DNA from: Megascapheus bottae
Lineage: Eukaryota > Chordata > Mammalia > Rodentia > Geomyidae
Length of the DNA: 64,000 bases
Assembly (NCBI GenBank): GCA_024803745.1
Contig: JANJXV010000128.1
Location: 2,378,001 to 2,442,000 of the forward strand
Direction: 5' to 3'
Shown here: in pieces, positions 23,286-34,350 of the stretch
Numbering within the stretch: position 1 is the stretch's first letter
Layout: the number at the start of each line of letters is the position of its first letter
Position numbers and translations under genes: made by a program
The notes under the pieces: model-generated
Told to the model about the DNA's origin: nothing
The model's input: only the letters and a program-made list of their open reading frames with translations
The model's database searches: none

Positions 23286-23459
23286 AGCAGACAGTATGTA
23301 GAGAAGGAGACATGGGGTAGGAGAGAACTGGAGGCAGCTGGGCACTGGGCATAGAGGCTTGGTTTGCTGCAGATCCACTTTCTCTCTGCGTAGACCCTGG
23401 CACTGCTAATTCCAGCTTCATTCAAATAGGCGTATTCCCCAGAGCCTCGCACTTCCACC
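23255..23459 (-). CDS. CLEC2D-like: CLEC2 copy A, exon 5 (lectin domain end, SINE-derived stop)
   Basis: The acceptor is tgcttggctctag. The exon encodes [33 protein letters not shown], then a tail running past the usual family end. The final residues VAGILIAHA and the TAG stop lie in the head of a B1-type SINE that continues to about 23135. A minus-strand AATAAA (23081-23076) lies about 175 bp past the stop. Confidence 0.88.
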
Positions 23460-26400
23460 CTAGAGCCAAGCAGAAACACGCTCAGTACTCACATTTGGGT
23501 ACTGACTTGCTTTTGTTCATTTTTCTTTTTTCTTTTTGTCAGGTGTGGGGTTAGAACGCTGGCCTGGGCCGCTGTCCTGAGCTTTTGTGCTCAAGAGGAG
23601 TCCTGCTCTCCCATTATGAGCCACAGCACCACTTCTGACCACTTCGGCTTTTTCTCTCTTTTTTTTTCTTTTTTTTTGTGGTTCATGGGAGGTAAGAGTC
23701 CCATGGATTTTCCTGCCTTGGCTGGTTTCAAACTCTCATTCTCAGATTTCAGCCTCCTGTGTAGCTAGGATGACAGGAAAGAGCCACCAGCACGCAGCTT
23801 GTTGTCTGTAGGGGTTTTTTTTTGTTGTTGTTTGTTTGTTTCATTTTTTGTGGGTCATGGGGCTTGAATTTGGCCTGCTTACTCTCCTTGAGATCTGCGG
23901 CTCAAGGCTACTACCCTACCTTTGAGCCAAGCCCCTCTTCCCCGGCTGGCTTTGAACCTTGATACTCAGATCTCAGCCTCCTGAGTAGCTAGGATTATAA
24001 GCATCAGCCACCACACCCGGATTTGTTGTCTGTAGTTTTAACAGAAGTAAGAGACTAGAGGTCGTCTCACATTGGTGCTGAGCACTGCTGACTGAGTTGC
24101 GTTTCTTCTCCATTCTCAAAGTCCTGGTGTGAATGCCACCTGTCTGTCCATCACCCGTCCATCCCAGTCACACTAACCACGCATTCATTCATGACCCACG
24201 GCCACCTGTGGGCTCCCTAGACGTGACCTTCACTCAGGCTCAACTGTTTCCAAAATGCAGAAAAATAAAACATCATCAACAACAACAAATCCATGCTGGG
24301 TTCCAGGACTCACAGCTGTCATCCAGCTACTCAGGAGGCTGAGATCTGACGATCACAGTTCAAAGCCAGTCCTGCCAGCAAAGTCCATGAGACTCTAATC
24401 TCCAATAAACTCTTTAGCAAAAGCTGTAAGTGGCGCTGTCGCTCAAGTGCTGGAGCACTAGCCTTGAGCAAAACCTCAGGAACAAGGACATAGGCCCTGA
24501 GTTCAAGCCCTAGTCCTGACCCAAAACAAACAAGCCAAAAGATGGTTGAAAACGTACAAGTTGGTGAAGTCTGTGCTGTCTGCCCACTTCCAGCTGTGCT
24601 TTGAGGATTCTCTTCTCAGTCCAATCCAGTGATCGTACGAATCTTTGTGTCTTTTCAAGAAATTCTGTAATAAAACACAGTGAGTTGAAAATGAGAGTCC
24701 TTGTCTTTTGGATGTCTTTTGTTTTGCTGACAAAGGCAGACTTCAAACTGTGATCTCACATCTCAGCCTCTGAGAAGCTGTGTATTAGGACTAATAATTC
24801 TTTTTCTTTTCTTTGTGTGTATGTGCCGATCTGACTTGCACAGTTTGGCTTGTAACTTCAATCCTCCCATCTCAGCCTCTTGGGTAGCTGGATGACAGCT
24901 TGAGCTCCTGGCGCCCAACCCTTTAACTTCACACAACCTATTCAAGTCGGGGTGTGGTGTCTTTAGCATGTCACAGAGAACAGGAACCCCAAAAGCATTT
25001 CTTACCAGGTCCTGGATGGTGTCAAAGGTGGCCAGATTGGCTTCAAAGGAGACACAAAAGTCCTGACTGGACGTCCAGTTCCTTGTATCCTCAGAAAAGT
25101 AGAAACACTGATTCCCAAAGCCAATCCACTCTCTTGGACAGGAAGAATACAGGCTGTGCTCTGGAATGCGGCTTTCTGCTTGGTTTACTAACACACAATG
25201 GATTTGCTTTAGAATCAGTCTTCTGTTTTCTGTGCCTGTCCTCGGGCCTAAGCCACACATTGGTCATTCAAAGCCACTCACCTGCTAGAATCACCGTTAG
25301 CACAACTGTCGTCACTAACAGAAGCACAATAGTCAACACACAGCAGTGGAATTTGGCCGGGGTGATTTGTGATGATATTCCTGGGTATTTTTCCTGGAGC
25401 CCCTTCACTGCACACAGAGAAAGAGGAGGGTTTGAATCCAAGGGTTTGAATCTAGAAGGAAAATAGTCCTAGCATTCCCTACTTGTGGCTTGTCCTGCTC
25501 AATTACCACCAAAGGCCATCTTGCAATGGTGGAAAAGGAAAGAATGGAGGAGTTCAGCAGTGGTGTCTCCTCTCCGTAACCCCAGCTACTCAGGAGCCCG
25601 AGATGTGAGGGTGGCAGGCAGGGAAGTCTGGGAGACTCTTTATCTCCAAGGAGCCATGAAAAGGGCAGAAGGGGAGCTGTGGCTCCAGTGCCAGGGCAGC
25701 AGCCTTGAGACAAAGCTTAGAGACAGGATCCAGGTCCTGAGTTCAAACCCCAGCTTGATCATGTAATCAATCATAGATATTATAAATATATCATAATGTA
25801 TGACATCCTATATCACACGGTCTATTATGAATGTATACTCTATTGTATTATACTATTGTGCATATATACTTTTTTTTCTTTTCAGTCATGGAGCTAGAAC
25901 CCAGGGTCTGTGTGCTGTGCCAGAGCTTTTTCCCTCAAGAATAGGACTGTAGCACTTTGAGCCTCAGCACCATTTCTGATTTTCTGATGGTTCATTGGAA
26001 AAAAGAGTCTCATGGACTTTCCTGCCTGGGCTTTGAACTGTGATCCTCAGAACTCAGCTTCCTGAGTAGCCAGGATGACAGGTGCGAGCCACCAGCACCT
26101 GGCTATATATCCTCATATAGATAGATAGTATATCCATCATACTGTACATTAGTTGAGGCTATATCATATATCATGATATACGGTAAATAGTAAGTGTTTA
26201 TTGTCAAGTTACAGCAGGCAGAGGGACTGAGCCCCAGTTCCAGGCATTATTTCTGGCTAACACTCATGGGCAGCCAGTTTAAAACATGGCAGCTCAGCAC
26301 AGGGTGCCCACTTACCCAAATCCTGAGCACTTATGCCCACACACACATATGTCTTGCTTTTTCTCTTGCCCTTGCTCAAGCCCTGTCCTCACTACCAGGT

Positions 26401-26586
26401 TTCTGGAAGATTCTGCTCCCCAGAGTCTCAGTTCAAGGCAAGCACTAGAGCAAGGAGGAAAAAATAGCCGAGAAAGAACTGTGTTTATGAGAACCCAAAA
26501 AAACTACATTTCCTGTCCTGCTTCCTTCAGACATCAACAGGTCATGTAATTCTCTAGGGTCAAGTGTTATTTTTCAATTAGCTTTG

Positions 26587-26636
<50 letters not shown>

Positions 26637-27331
26637 TTCTTGACGACAGGCAGGCCTCAAGTCTAGCTTTTTGGTGGTTTATTGGAGATAAGAGTCTCTT
26701 GGAGTGGCTGGGAAGGTGTCTAGTGGTAGAGTGCTTGCCTAGCAGGCATGAAGCCCTGGGTGTGATTCCTCAGTTCCACATACACAGAAAAAGCCAGAAG
26801 TGGTGCTATATGTGATCAAGTGATAGTGTGCCAGCCTTAGGCAAAAGAAGCTCAGGGACAACACCCAGGCCATGAGTTCAAAGCCCAGGACTGGAAAAGA
26901 AAAGGTCTCATGGACTTTGCTGCCTGGGCTTTCTTCAAACTATGATGGTCAGATCTCAGCCTCCTGAGTAGCTGGGAGGACAGGTGGGAGCCACTGGAGT
27001 CTGGTTTGAAAGCAAATTCCGCAAGGGTTGCAATATACATTGCAATACTGTCCCATTGCAAATGAGGTCAGGTAATAATCTGGGAAAGAGGAACAAGATG
27101 GAAGAGGAAGAAAAAAAAAGAAGTAGAAGAAGAGGAACTAGAAGAGGAAGGAGAGGAATGTTATCCTAACTCAAGTCACACATCCCAGATCTAACCTTCC
27201 CTCCCTCTGTCCTAGCATTGCTGCCTTTGTGGGAGACTTCAACCCTAATGCAAGTTACCTGCTGGCCTGCTTTTTGGGTCGTCTGTGGAAGGCAGATCTT
27301 CCTGTAACATTCCCACCGAGGCATCTGTCAT
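23255..27331 (-). CDS. CLEC2D-like: CLEC2 (Clr/LLT1-like) C-type lectin gene, copy A
   Basis: Five coding exons join in frame: 27331-27259, 25407-25282, 25187-25006, 24664-24558 and 23459-23255. The predicted product is a 230-residue type II membrane protein: cytoplasmic residues 1-44, membrane span about 46-66, short stalk, lectin-like domain from Cys83. Visible landmarks are [14 protein letters not shown], the N-glycosylation site NWT at 103, DFC at 111, HWIGL, SWKW, AYLN and KWIC at 193. All introns have GT-AG ends and phases 1, 1, 0 and 2 agree. CLEC2 proteins are known ligands of NKR-P1 receptors on NK and T cells; that this copy does so is inferred from family. Residue 172 is Tyr where many family members have Cys, and the last nine or so residues come from a SINE. 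It reads closest to rodent Clr proteins; exact orthology is not settled. Confidence 0.88.
23541..24025 (-). mobile_element. Two B1-head dimeric SINEs
   Basis: 23541-23801 and 23845-24025, both in CLEC2 A intron 4; partners at 31117-31360 and 31385-31570. Confidence 0.85.
24293..24525 (+). mobile_element. B1-head dimeric SINE
   Basis: Intron 4 of CLEC2 A; partner at 31850-32085. Confidence 0.85.
24558..24664 (-). CDS. CLEC2D-like: CLEC2 copy A, exon 4 (lectin domain part 2)
   Basis: The acceptor is ttttattacag and the donor is CTT/GTACGT. It encodes [16 protein letters not shown] and the SWKW core of the lectin fold. The last two bases plus G of exon 5 make Leu. Confidence 0.92.
25006..25187 (-). 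CDS. CLEC2D-like: CLEC2 copy A, exon 3 (lectin domain part 1)
   Basis: The 182-bp exon starts after gtgttag and ends CTG/GTAAGA. It carries the long-form lectin cysteines (SSCPREW, QCFYF, DFC) and the NWT sequon. The end 'IQDL' meets 'NFLKR' of exon 4 in phase 0, the usual CLEC2 junction. Confidence 0.92.
25282..25407 (-). CDS. CLEC2D-like: CLEC2 copy A, exon 2 (transmembrane)
   Basis: The acceptor is tttctctgtgtgcag and the donor is GCAG/GTGAGT. It encodes 41 full codons: a basic juxtamembrane stretch, two cysteines (HCC) at the membrane edge, then a Val/Leu/Thr-rich hydrophobic span ([17 protein letters not shown]). No charged residue lies in the span, so no adaptor pairing is suggested. 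Confidence 0.88.
25565..25760 (+). mobile_element. B1-head dimeric SINE
   Basis: CLEC2 A intron 1; partner at 33105-33290. Confidence 0.8.
25880..26105 (-). mobile_element. B1-head dimeric SINE
   Basis: CLEC2 A intron 1; partner at 33415-33645. Confidence 0.85.
26589..26635 (+). repeat. (TG)n microsatellite, CLEC2 A intron 1
   Basis: Equivalent to 34314-34350 in unit B. Confidence 0.95.
26640..27005 (-). mobile_element. SINE split by an ID-head SINE
   Basis: Plus-strand ID-head copy at 26703-26895 inside a minus B1-head copy; the same nested pair is in unit B (34360-34720), so both predate the duplication. Confidence 0.85.
27259..27331 (-). CDS. CLEC2D-like: CLEC2 copy A, exon 1 (cytoplasmic tail)
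   Basis: The exon encodes 24 residues starting [18 protein letters not shown], plus one base. The donor is CAG/GTAACT. The split codon G+TG gives Val with exon 2. The start has a purine-rich context (gggaaaATG). The Leu/Pro-rich, acidic composition and position match the first exon of rodent Clr genes. The same exon is open in copy B. Confidence 0.85.
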
Positions 27332-27744
27332 TTTCCCTCCTTGTTCTTTTTAGGAAGAACTGACTGGAGCCAGGGATTAAGGATTTAACCTTGGCCTTCA
27401 CCAGGGTTACATGGCAGCTGGTAAACAGATTCTTCCATCATTCTTCTGCCTTTCCTGGCTCCTAGTCCTGACAGAGAAAAACAACAAACAAAAAACAAAA
27501 ACAAGAACAAGATTGGAATGAGAATGTGAAATTCAATGGATTCGAAATGAAATGACTGATGTGTCAGAAAACATGTTAAAATGTCTCAGTGCATTTCAAC
27601 TTAGACACATTTAAACCAGGATGGGATACAAGGGGGATGGTTGAGGGTGGCAGTTAGACTTCCTACTGACATCCACTAAAATAATAATAATCATAGCCAG
27701 ACAACCACCTGAGATCCATCATTATTATTTTTATTATCATTATT

Positions 27745-27925
27745 ATTTGCCGATCCTGGGACTTGAACTCATGGTCTGGGCACTGTTCCTGAGCTTTCTC
27801 AAGGCTAGCGCTGTACCACTTGAGCCAAAGCTGCACTTCTTTCTCTTTCTAGGTCTGTGGTACTGAGTAATGGAAACCAGGGCTTCATGCATGCTAGACA
27901 AGCACTACCACTAGGCCACCTTAAA
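27745..27925 (-). mobile_element. ID-head dimeric SINE
   Basis: Partner at 35545-35735. Confidence 0.85.
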
Positions 27926-28246
27926 AATAAATAAATAAATAAATAAAACCAGCCCTCCCTCCCGGCAAAAAGAGAAAGACAAAGAAGAACCAATAAATAA
28001 ATAAACAAAGTACACTCCTAGAGCATGAAGGGATAGGAGTATGACCCAATTCCTAGAGAAGTGCCCAAGAATGAAAAGAAAACAAAAAAACAACAAAAAA
28101 ACACCACCTCTAACTGTCAGTAACAGAATGAAGATGGCAGTTATCGTAAGGCTAGACAGCAGGCAGACTCTGAAAAGTATTCCTGAAGCCCAAAGAGGAG
28201 GAAAATGCTGCAAGCACAGCAGGACTGCAGACAGGGCCACACTTAC

Positions 28247-28360
28247 ACGCCAGAATTCAGTCCCCAGAACCAAAATGCAGTCTCCAGAAGCCGCTGAGCA
28301 CTGCATAATATGACCAGGATGAAGAGGAGGAGGCTGAGGGCTACCCAGACAACAGGTTTC
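28247..28360 (-). other. Possible exon encoding a hydrophobic segment, unit A
   Basis: Not recognised. A good acceptor (cctccctctgctcag) and donor (CGT/GTAAGT) flank 114 bp. One frame is open and reads a hydrophobic stretch (VWVALSLLLFILVILCSAQR). The part near the donor resembles SINE sequence, so this may be chance. It lies about 0.9 kb upstream of CLEC2 exon 1. Confidence 0.25.
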
Positions 28361-28787
28361 CTGAGCAGAGGGAGGCGGAGTCACCCCGCCCACCACACTG
28401 AACCAAAGCACCAAACCCCAAGCAGGAAATCCACACAGCAGTTGCTGCAGTTCAGTGTGCAACCTGAAGCTGCTGAACCCTAAAAACGTATTTATATAGA
28501 TAATGTGTAAAAAATGCACACACACGCAAATATACATATACATGAAATATATAATACAAATACACTGCATAAATATAAAAGTATACATAATCTATAAAGA
28601 TATATAGACATTTTATATATTACATATAAATATATGTAACAATATAAAATATATAAAATGACATGGCTTATATAAATATTTTTTTTCAACAACATCCAAA
28701 CAGTTAATAAAACTCTGGGCTACCCTGGAATGAAACTCATACATATGTAATATATATAACATATAATTATATACATATATATATTTT

Positions 28788-29005
28788 GCCAGTCCTGGGG
28801 CTTGAACTCAGGGCTGTCCCTGAGCTTTTTCCCTCAAGACTGGTGCTCTACCACTTGAGCCACAGCTCCACTTCTGAGTTTTTGCTGGTATCTTGGAGAT
28901 ACCAGGTTCTTGGACTTTCTTTTGCAGGCTGGCTTTGAACTGTGATTCTCCTATCTAAATATCTTGAGTAGCTGAGATTATAGGCATGAGCCACTGGCAC
29001 CCGTC
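28788..29005 (-). mobile_element. B1-head dimeric SINE at unit B left edge
   Basis: Junction of the tandem duplication lies at its 3' end. Confidence 0.9.
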
Positions 29006-29249
29006 ACTTGATTTAGTTAGGTGTCTAAGTTAGAAGAGATTAGAAGGAGAATGGGCTGAAATGACCTCGCTTAATTTCCATGTCCAGTGGTGGACAGAAA
29101 ATTAGGAAATCTGTGTGAAGCTTTGTGTTGTAATTTATTTGGTCGAGTGTGACTCAGAAGGATTAGTTCATTGTTAGATGAAGAATTGGAATGAGGGAGA
29201 AGAGTGAAAAGATGAAAACGATCAAGACTCATTGAAGTGCCATGCCAGG

Positions 29250-29454
29250 GGCTGGCAACGCACTCTGCCATCCCAGCTAATCAGGAGGCTGAGATCCGAG
29301 GATCAGGGTTCCAAGCCAGCCCGGGGCAGAAATCCATAAACTTCTTATCTCCAACAAACCAGCAACGAGGCAGAAGCGGAGGTATGGCCCAAGTGGTAGA
29401 GCACCACAAAAGCTCAGGGACAGTGCCCAGGCCCTGAGTTCAAGCCCCAGGACC

Positions 29455-29455
<1 letters not shown>
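29250..29455 (+). mobile_element. B1-head dimeric SINE
   Basis: Followed by the CA tract. Confidence 0.9.

Positions 29456-29504
<49 letters not shown>
29456..29504 (+). repeat. (CA)n microsatellite, unit B
   Basis: SINE tail. Confidence 0.95.
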
Positions 29505-29508
<4 letters not shown>

Positions 29509-29564
29509 TGATGCCTTGCACTCCTAGGTAGACATGGTGAATTAAAACTTTTTTACAACTTCTT

Positions 29565-29703
29565 TTTTGCATATATTGTTTATTGAAATTAATATTAATG
29601 TTATTAATATTATATTCTCCAGGTAGAAGGTGCATTATTACTTCACAGACATTGACACCCTTTCTCATGTCTTGGTCCCATTTCCCTCCCCTCACCACCG
29701 CCC
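29565..29703 (-). mobile_element. Short 3' tail insertion, unit B only
   Basis: 139 bp flanked by the 15-bp direct repeat tttttacaacttctt (29550-29564, 29704-29718). Unit A has the empty site at about 22828-22843. Same retroelement 3' end as 13708-13940. Confidence 0.9.
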
Positions 29704-30124
29704 TTTTTACAACTTCTTGAAGGTAAAGATAGTTGTGAAAATGAAAGACAGAACTGCAATGAGTTTCAGGTGGGAAATGTGTAAATCCCCCATCTTTTCA
29801 GATACTGCGGGCCTTTGAAGGTGGCTGTGTCACCACATATGTGGGTAATTGACTCATATTCCCCATGTGCTCTGACACCCCCACCCCCAGAGAACCCCGG
29901 AACAGAAGTGAGCAACTTTTCCCTCCACTAGCATCACTGTGCCCACCCTGAACTTCATTCATTGTACAGCAAACCAATATGGGTGCACGGTACCCCCTGC
30001 CCCTCAAAATGCAGGGTTTTCTGTTGCTCTTGTTGTTTTTCTCAATCCTGAGGCTTGAACTCCCTGCCTAGCCACTGTCCCTCAGATCTTTGGTTCAAGG
30101 CTGGCTTCGAACCCACGTCCTCAG

Positions 30125-30811
30125 CTGTTGGGGCCTGATCACCGTCTCTGGGGCCTGTTCACATTCCGGCTCAGCGGCCATTAAAGGGCTTTGGCCAGGC
30201 ATTCCTCGCAGACCTCTCTTGAGGTGTTTCTGTGTACGTGACTCAGCTGAACCCCTAGCGCAGGGCCGCAGTCCTCACGCACTTTCTTGCACCAGTCCTG
30301 CCCAGTAAAAACCTGAAAGTTTGCCCTGACCCTTAGTGATAGCACCTTGGCCTTTTCTCTATTGGGTCCTTTCTTTTTTTTTTTTTTTTGTCAGTTCTGG
30401 GCTTGAGCTCAGGGCCTGAGCACTGTCCTTGGACTTTGTCAAGGCTAGAGCTCTACCAATTGAGCCTCAGCACCACTTCCAGCTTTTTTCTGTGCATGTG
30501 GTACCGAGGAATCAAACCAGGGTCTTTGGGCATGCAAGGCAAGCACTCTACCAGTAGGCTAAACTCCTGGCCCTTATTGGGTCCTTTCTGCTTTTCTACC
30601 TCCTTTTTCCCCCACAGTATATAACTAAATACCCAATGCAATAAATAAAGGGAGATCTGCTGCGCTTTCATGGCTGACACACCTCCTGGCTCAGTGTTGT
30701 TTTCTCCCCCGCAGTTGGGGAGGGCTGGGTTACTTGCCATCTCCTCAGCTCCATGGGACTTCAGGCTGGCCCTGGGTGTCCCTGTCATACCTGTGTTGCT
30801 GGAGAGCAGCA
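30125..30811 (+). mobile_element. Solo LTR in the 3' flank of CLEC2 copy B
   Basis: Present only in unit B; ctcag repeats flank it (30120-30124, 30812-30816). Contains a TATA-like tatataacta and AATAAATAAA near 30640. It splits the SINE that supplies the CLEC2 stop codon and is antisense to the gene. A SINE is nested inside. Confidence 0.8.
30375..30575 (-). mobile_element. ID-head dimeric SINE nested in the solo LTR
   Basis: Target duplication attgggtcctttct at 30361-30374 and 30576-30589. Confidence 0.9.
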
Positions 30812-30843
30812 CTCAGATGTCAGTCTTTTGCATAGCTGGGGTT

Positions 30844-31045
30844 CTAGGCATGAGCTATTAGGATCCCAGCTACAAGCAGACAGTATATGGAGGAGACACG
30901 GGGTAGGAGAAAGCTGGAGGCAGCTGGACACTGGGCGTAGAGGCTTGGTTTGCTGCAGATCCACTTTCTCTCTGCGTAGACCCTGGCGCTGCTAATTCCA
31001 GCTTCATTCAAATAAGCGTATTCCCCAGAGCCTCGAACTTCCACC
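30844..31045 (-). CDS. CLEC2D-like: CLEC2 copy B, exon 5
   Basis: Keeps [18 protein letters not shown] and the SINE-derived end GILIAHA-stop. The SINE that supplies the stop is cut by a solo LTR at 30812. Confidence 0.88.
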
Positions 31046-34000
31046 CTAGAGCCAAGCAGAAACACGTGCAGTACTCACATTTGGGTATTTACTTGCTTTT
31101 GTTCATTTTTCTTTTTGTCAGGTGTGGGGTTAGAACTCGGGGCCTGGGCCGCCGTCCCTGAACTTTTGTGCTCAAGACGAGTCCTGCTCTCCCATTAGGA
31201 GCCACAGCACCACTTCTGGCTTTTTTTTTTTTTTTGTGGTTCATGGGAGGTAAGAGTCTCATGGATTTTCCTGCCTTGGCTAGTTTCAAACTCTGATTCT
31301 CAGTTTTTAGCCTCCTATGTAGCTAGGATGACAGGTGAGAGCCACCAGTACGCAGCTTGTTGTCTATAGGGTTTATTTTGTTTTTTGTTTTTTCATTTTT
31401 TGTGGGTCATGGGGCTTGAACTCAGCCTGGGTGCTCTCCTTGAGATCTTCAGCTGAAGGCTACCGCCCTACTCTTGAGCCAAGCCCCACTTCCCTGGCTG
31501 GCTTTGAACCTTGATACTCAGATCTCAGCCTTCTGAGTAGCTAGGATTATAAGCATGAGCCACCACACCCGGATTTGTTGTCTGTAGTTTTAACAGAAGT
31601 AAGAGACTAGAGGTCGTCTCACATTGGTGCTGAGCACTGCTGACTGAGTTGCGTTTCTTCTCCATTCTCAAAGTCCTGGTGTGAATGCCACCTGTCTGTC
31701 CATCACCCGTCCATCCCAGTCACACTAACCACGCATTCATTCATGACCCACGGCCACCTGTGGGCTCCCTAGACGTGACCTTCACTCAGGCTCAACTGTT
31801 TCCAAAATGCAGAAAAATAAACCATCATCAACAACAACAAATCCATGCTGGGTTCCAGGACTCACAGCTGTCATCCCAGCTACTCAGGTGGCTGAGCTCT
31901 GAGGATCACAGTTCAAAGCCAGCCCTGGAAGAAAAGTCCATCAGACTCTTACCTCCAATAATACTATTTAGCAAAAGCTAGAAGCGGCGCTGTGGTTCAA
32001 CTGATAGAGTGCTAGGCTTGAGCAAAACCTCAGGAACAAGGACCCAGGCTCTGAGTTCAAGCCCCAATACTGACCCAAAACAAACAAGCCAAAAGTTGGT
32101 TGACAACGTACAAGTTGGTGAAGTTTGTGTTGTCTGCCCACTTCCAACTGTGTTTTGAGGATTCTCTTCTAAGTCCAATCCAATGATCGTACAAATCTTT
32201 ATGTCTTTTCAAGAAATTCTGTAATAAAACACAGTACATTGAAAATGAGAGTCCTTGTCTTTTGGATGTATTTTGTTTTTCTGTCAAAGGCCGGCTTCAA
32301 ACTGTGATCTCACATCTCAGCCTCTGAGAAGCTGTGTATTAGGACTAATAATTCTTTTTCTCTCTTTGTGTGTATGTGCCAATCCGACTTTCACAATTTG
32401 TCTTGGAACTTCGATCCTCCCATCTCAGCCTCTTGGGTAGCTGGATGACAGCGTGAGCTCCTGGCGCCCAACCCTTTAACTTCACACAACCTCTCCAAGT
32501 CGCGGTGGGGTGTCTTCAGCACCCCAAAAGCTTTTCTTACCAGGTCGTGGATGGTGTCAAAAGTGGCCAGATTGGCTCCAGAGGAGGCACAAAAGTCCTG
32601 ACTGGACGTCCAGTTCCTTGTATCCGCAGAAAAATAGAAACACTGATTCCCAAAGCCAATCCACTCTCTTGGACAGGAAGAAAACAGGCTGTGCTGTGGA
32701 ATGCGGCTTTCTGCTTGGTTCACTAAACACACAATGGATTTGTTTTATAATCAGTCTTCTGTTTTCTGTGCCCGTCCCAGGGCCTAAGCCACACCTTGGC
32801 ATTCAAAACCACTCACCTGCTAGAATCACCGTTAGTACAACTGTCGTCATCCCTAACAGAAGCACAATAGTCAACAGACAGCAGTGGCGTTTGGCGGTGG
32901 TGATAAGCAACGATATTTCTGTGGGTTTTTCCTGGAGCTCCATCACTGCAAACAGGGACAAAGGAGGGTTTGAATCCAAGGGTTTGAATGTAGAAGGAAA
33001 ATGATCATAGCATTTTCTACTTGTGGCTTGTCCTGCTCAATTACTACCAAAGGCCATCTTGCAATGGTGGAAATGGAAAGAATAGAGGAGCTGAGCACTG
33101 GTGTCTCCTCCTGTAACCCCAGCTACTCAGGAGCCCGAGCTTAAGGGTGGCAGGCAGGAAAGTCTAGGAGACTCTTTATCTCCAAGGAACCATGAAAAGG
33201 CCAGAAGAAGAGCTGCGGCTCCAGTGCCAGGGCAGCAGCCTTGAGACAAAGCTTAGAGACAGGATCCAGGTCCTGAGTTCAAACCCCTACGTGATCATGT
33301 AATAGACAGTAGATATTATAAATATATGTCATAATGTATGACATATCACATGGTCTATTATAAATGTATGCTCTATTATGCGTATGTATATACTATTATG
33401 CGTATATACTTTTTTTTTGGTCAGTCATGCAGCTTGAACTCAGATCCTGTGTGCTGTCCCAGAGCTTTTTCCCTCAAGGCTAGCACTCTACCACTTTGAG
33501 CTTCAGCACCACTTCTGATTTTCTGATGGTTCATTGGAGATAAGAGTCTCATGGACTTTTTCTGCCTGGGCTTTGAACTGTGATCCTCAGATCTCAGCCT
33601 CCTGAATAGCCAGGATGACAGGTGCGAGCCACCAGCACCCGGCTATATATCCTCGTGTAGATAGATAGTATATTCATCATGGTATATATTATTTGAGGCC
33701 ATATTATATATCATGATATATGGTAAGTACTATATTATATTGTATATAGTATGTAATATAGCCTATATAATAAAATACACAGTAAATACTATGCAAAATA
33801 TATGAAATACTAAATAATTTAGTATTTAGCATGGATAAGACGCATATATGTATGTTACATATATGTTAGAATATATATCATACACAATACACAATGAGCA
33901 ATCTTTATTGTAAGTGCTTTATTGTCAAGTTACAGCAGGCAGAGGGACTGAGCCCCAGTTCCAGGCATTATTTCTGACTAACACCAATGGGCAGCCAGTT

Positions 34001-34309
34001 TAGAACATGGCAGCTCAGCACAGGGTGCCAATTTACCCTAATCCTGAGCACTTATGCCCGCACACACACATATGTCTTGCTTTTTCTCTTGCCCTTGCTC
34101 AAGCCCTGTCCTCACTACCAGGTTTCTGGAAGATTCTGCTCCGAGGCTCAGTTCAAGGCCAGCACTAGAGCAGGGAGGATAAAATAGCCCACAAAGTACT
34201 GTGTTTATGAGAACCCCCCCAAAACTACATTTCCTGCCCTGCTTCCTTCAGATATCAACAGGTGATATAGTTCAGTGGTGTCAGCCACTATTTTCCATTA
34301 GCTTTGCTC

Positions 34310-34350
<41 letters not shown>

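Larger units (their letters stand above)
22050..28745. repeat. Tandem duplication unit A
   Basis: Collinear with unit B from the SINE at 22050 to the AT-rich stretch ending in 'gggctaccctggaatgaaactcata'. It contains CLEC2 copy A. It lacks the LTR, L1 tail and one SINE present in unit B, so it is shorter. Confidence 0.9.

Noticed and set aside
28247..28360. Taking this hydrophobic segment as the CLEC2 membrane exon
   Set aside because: The true membrane exon (25282-25407) and cytoplasmic exon (27259-27331) fit in phase; this segment does not.
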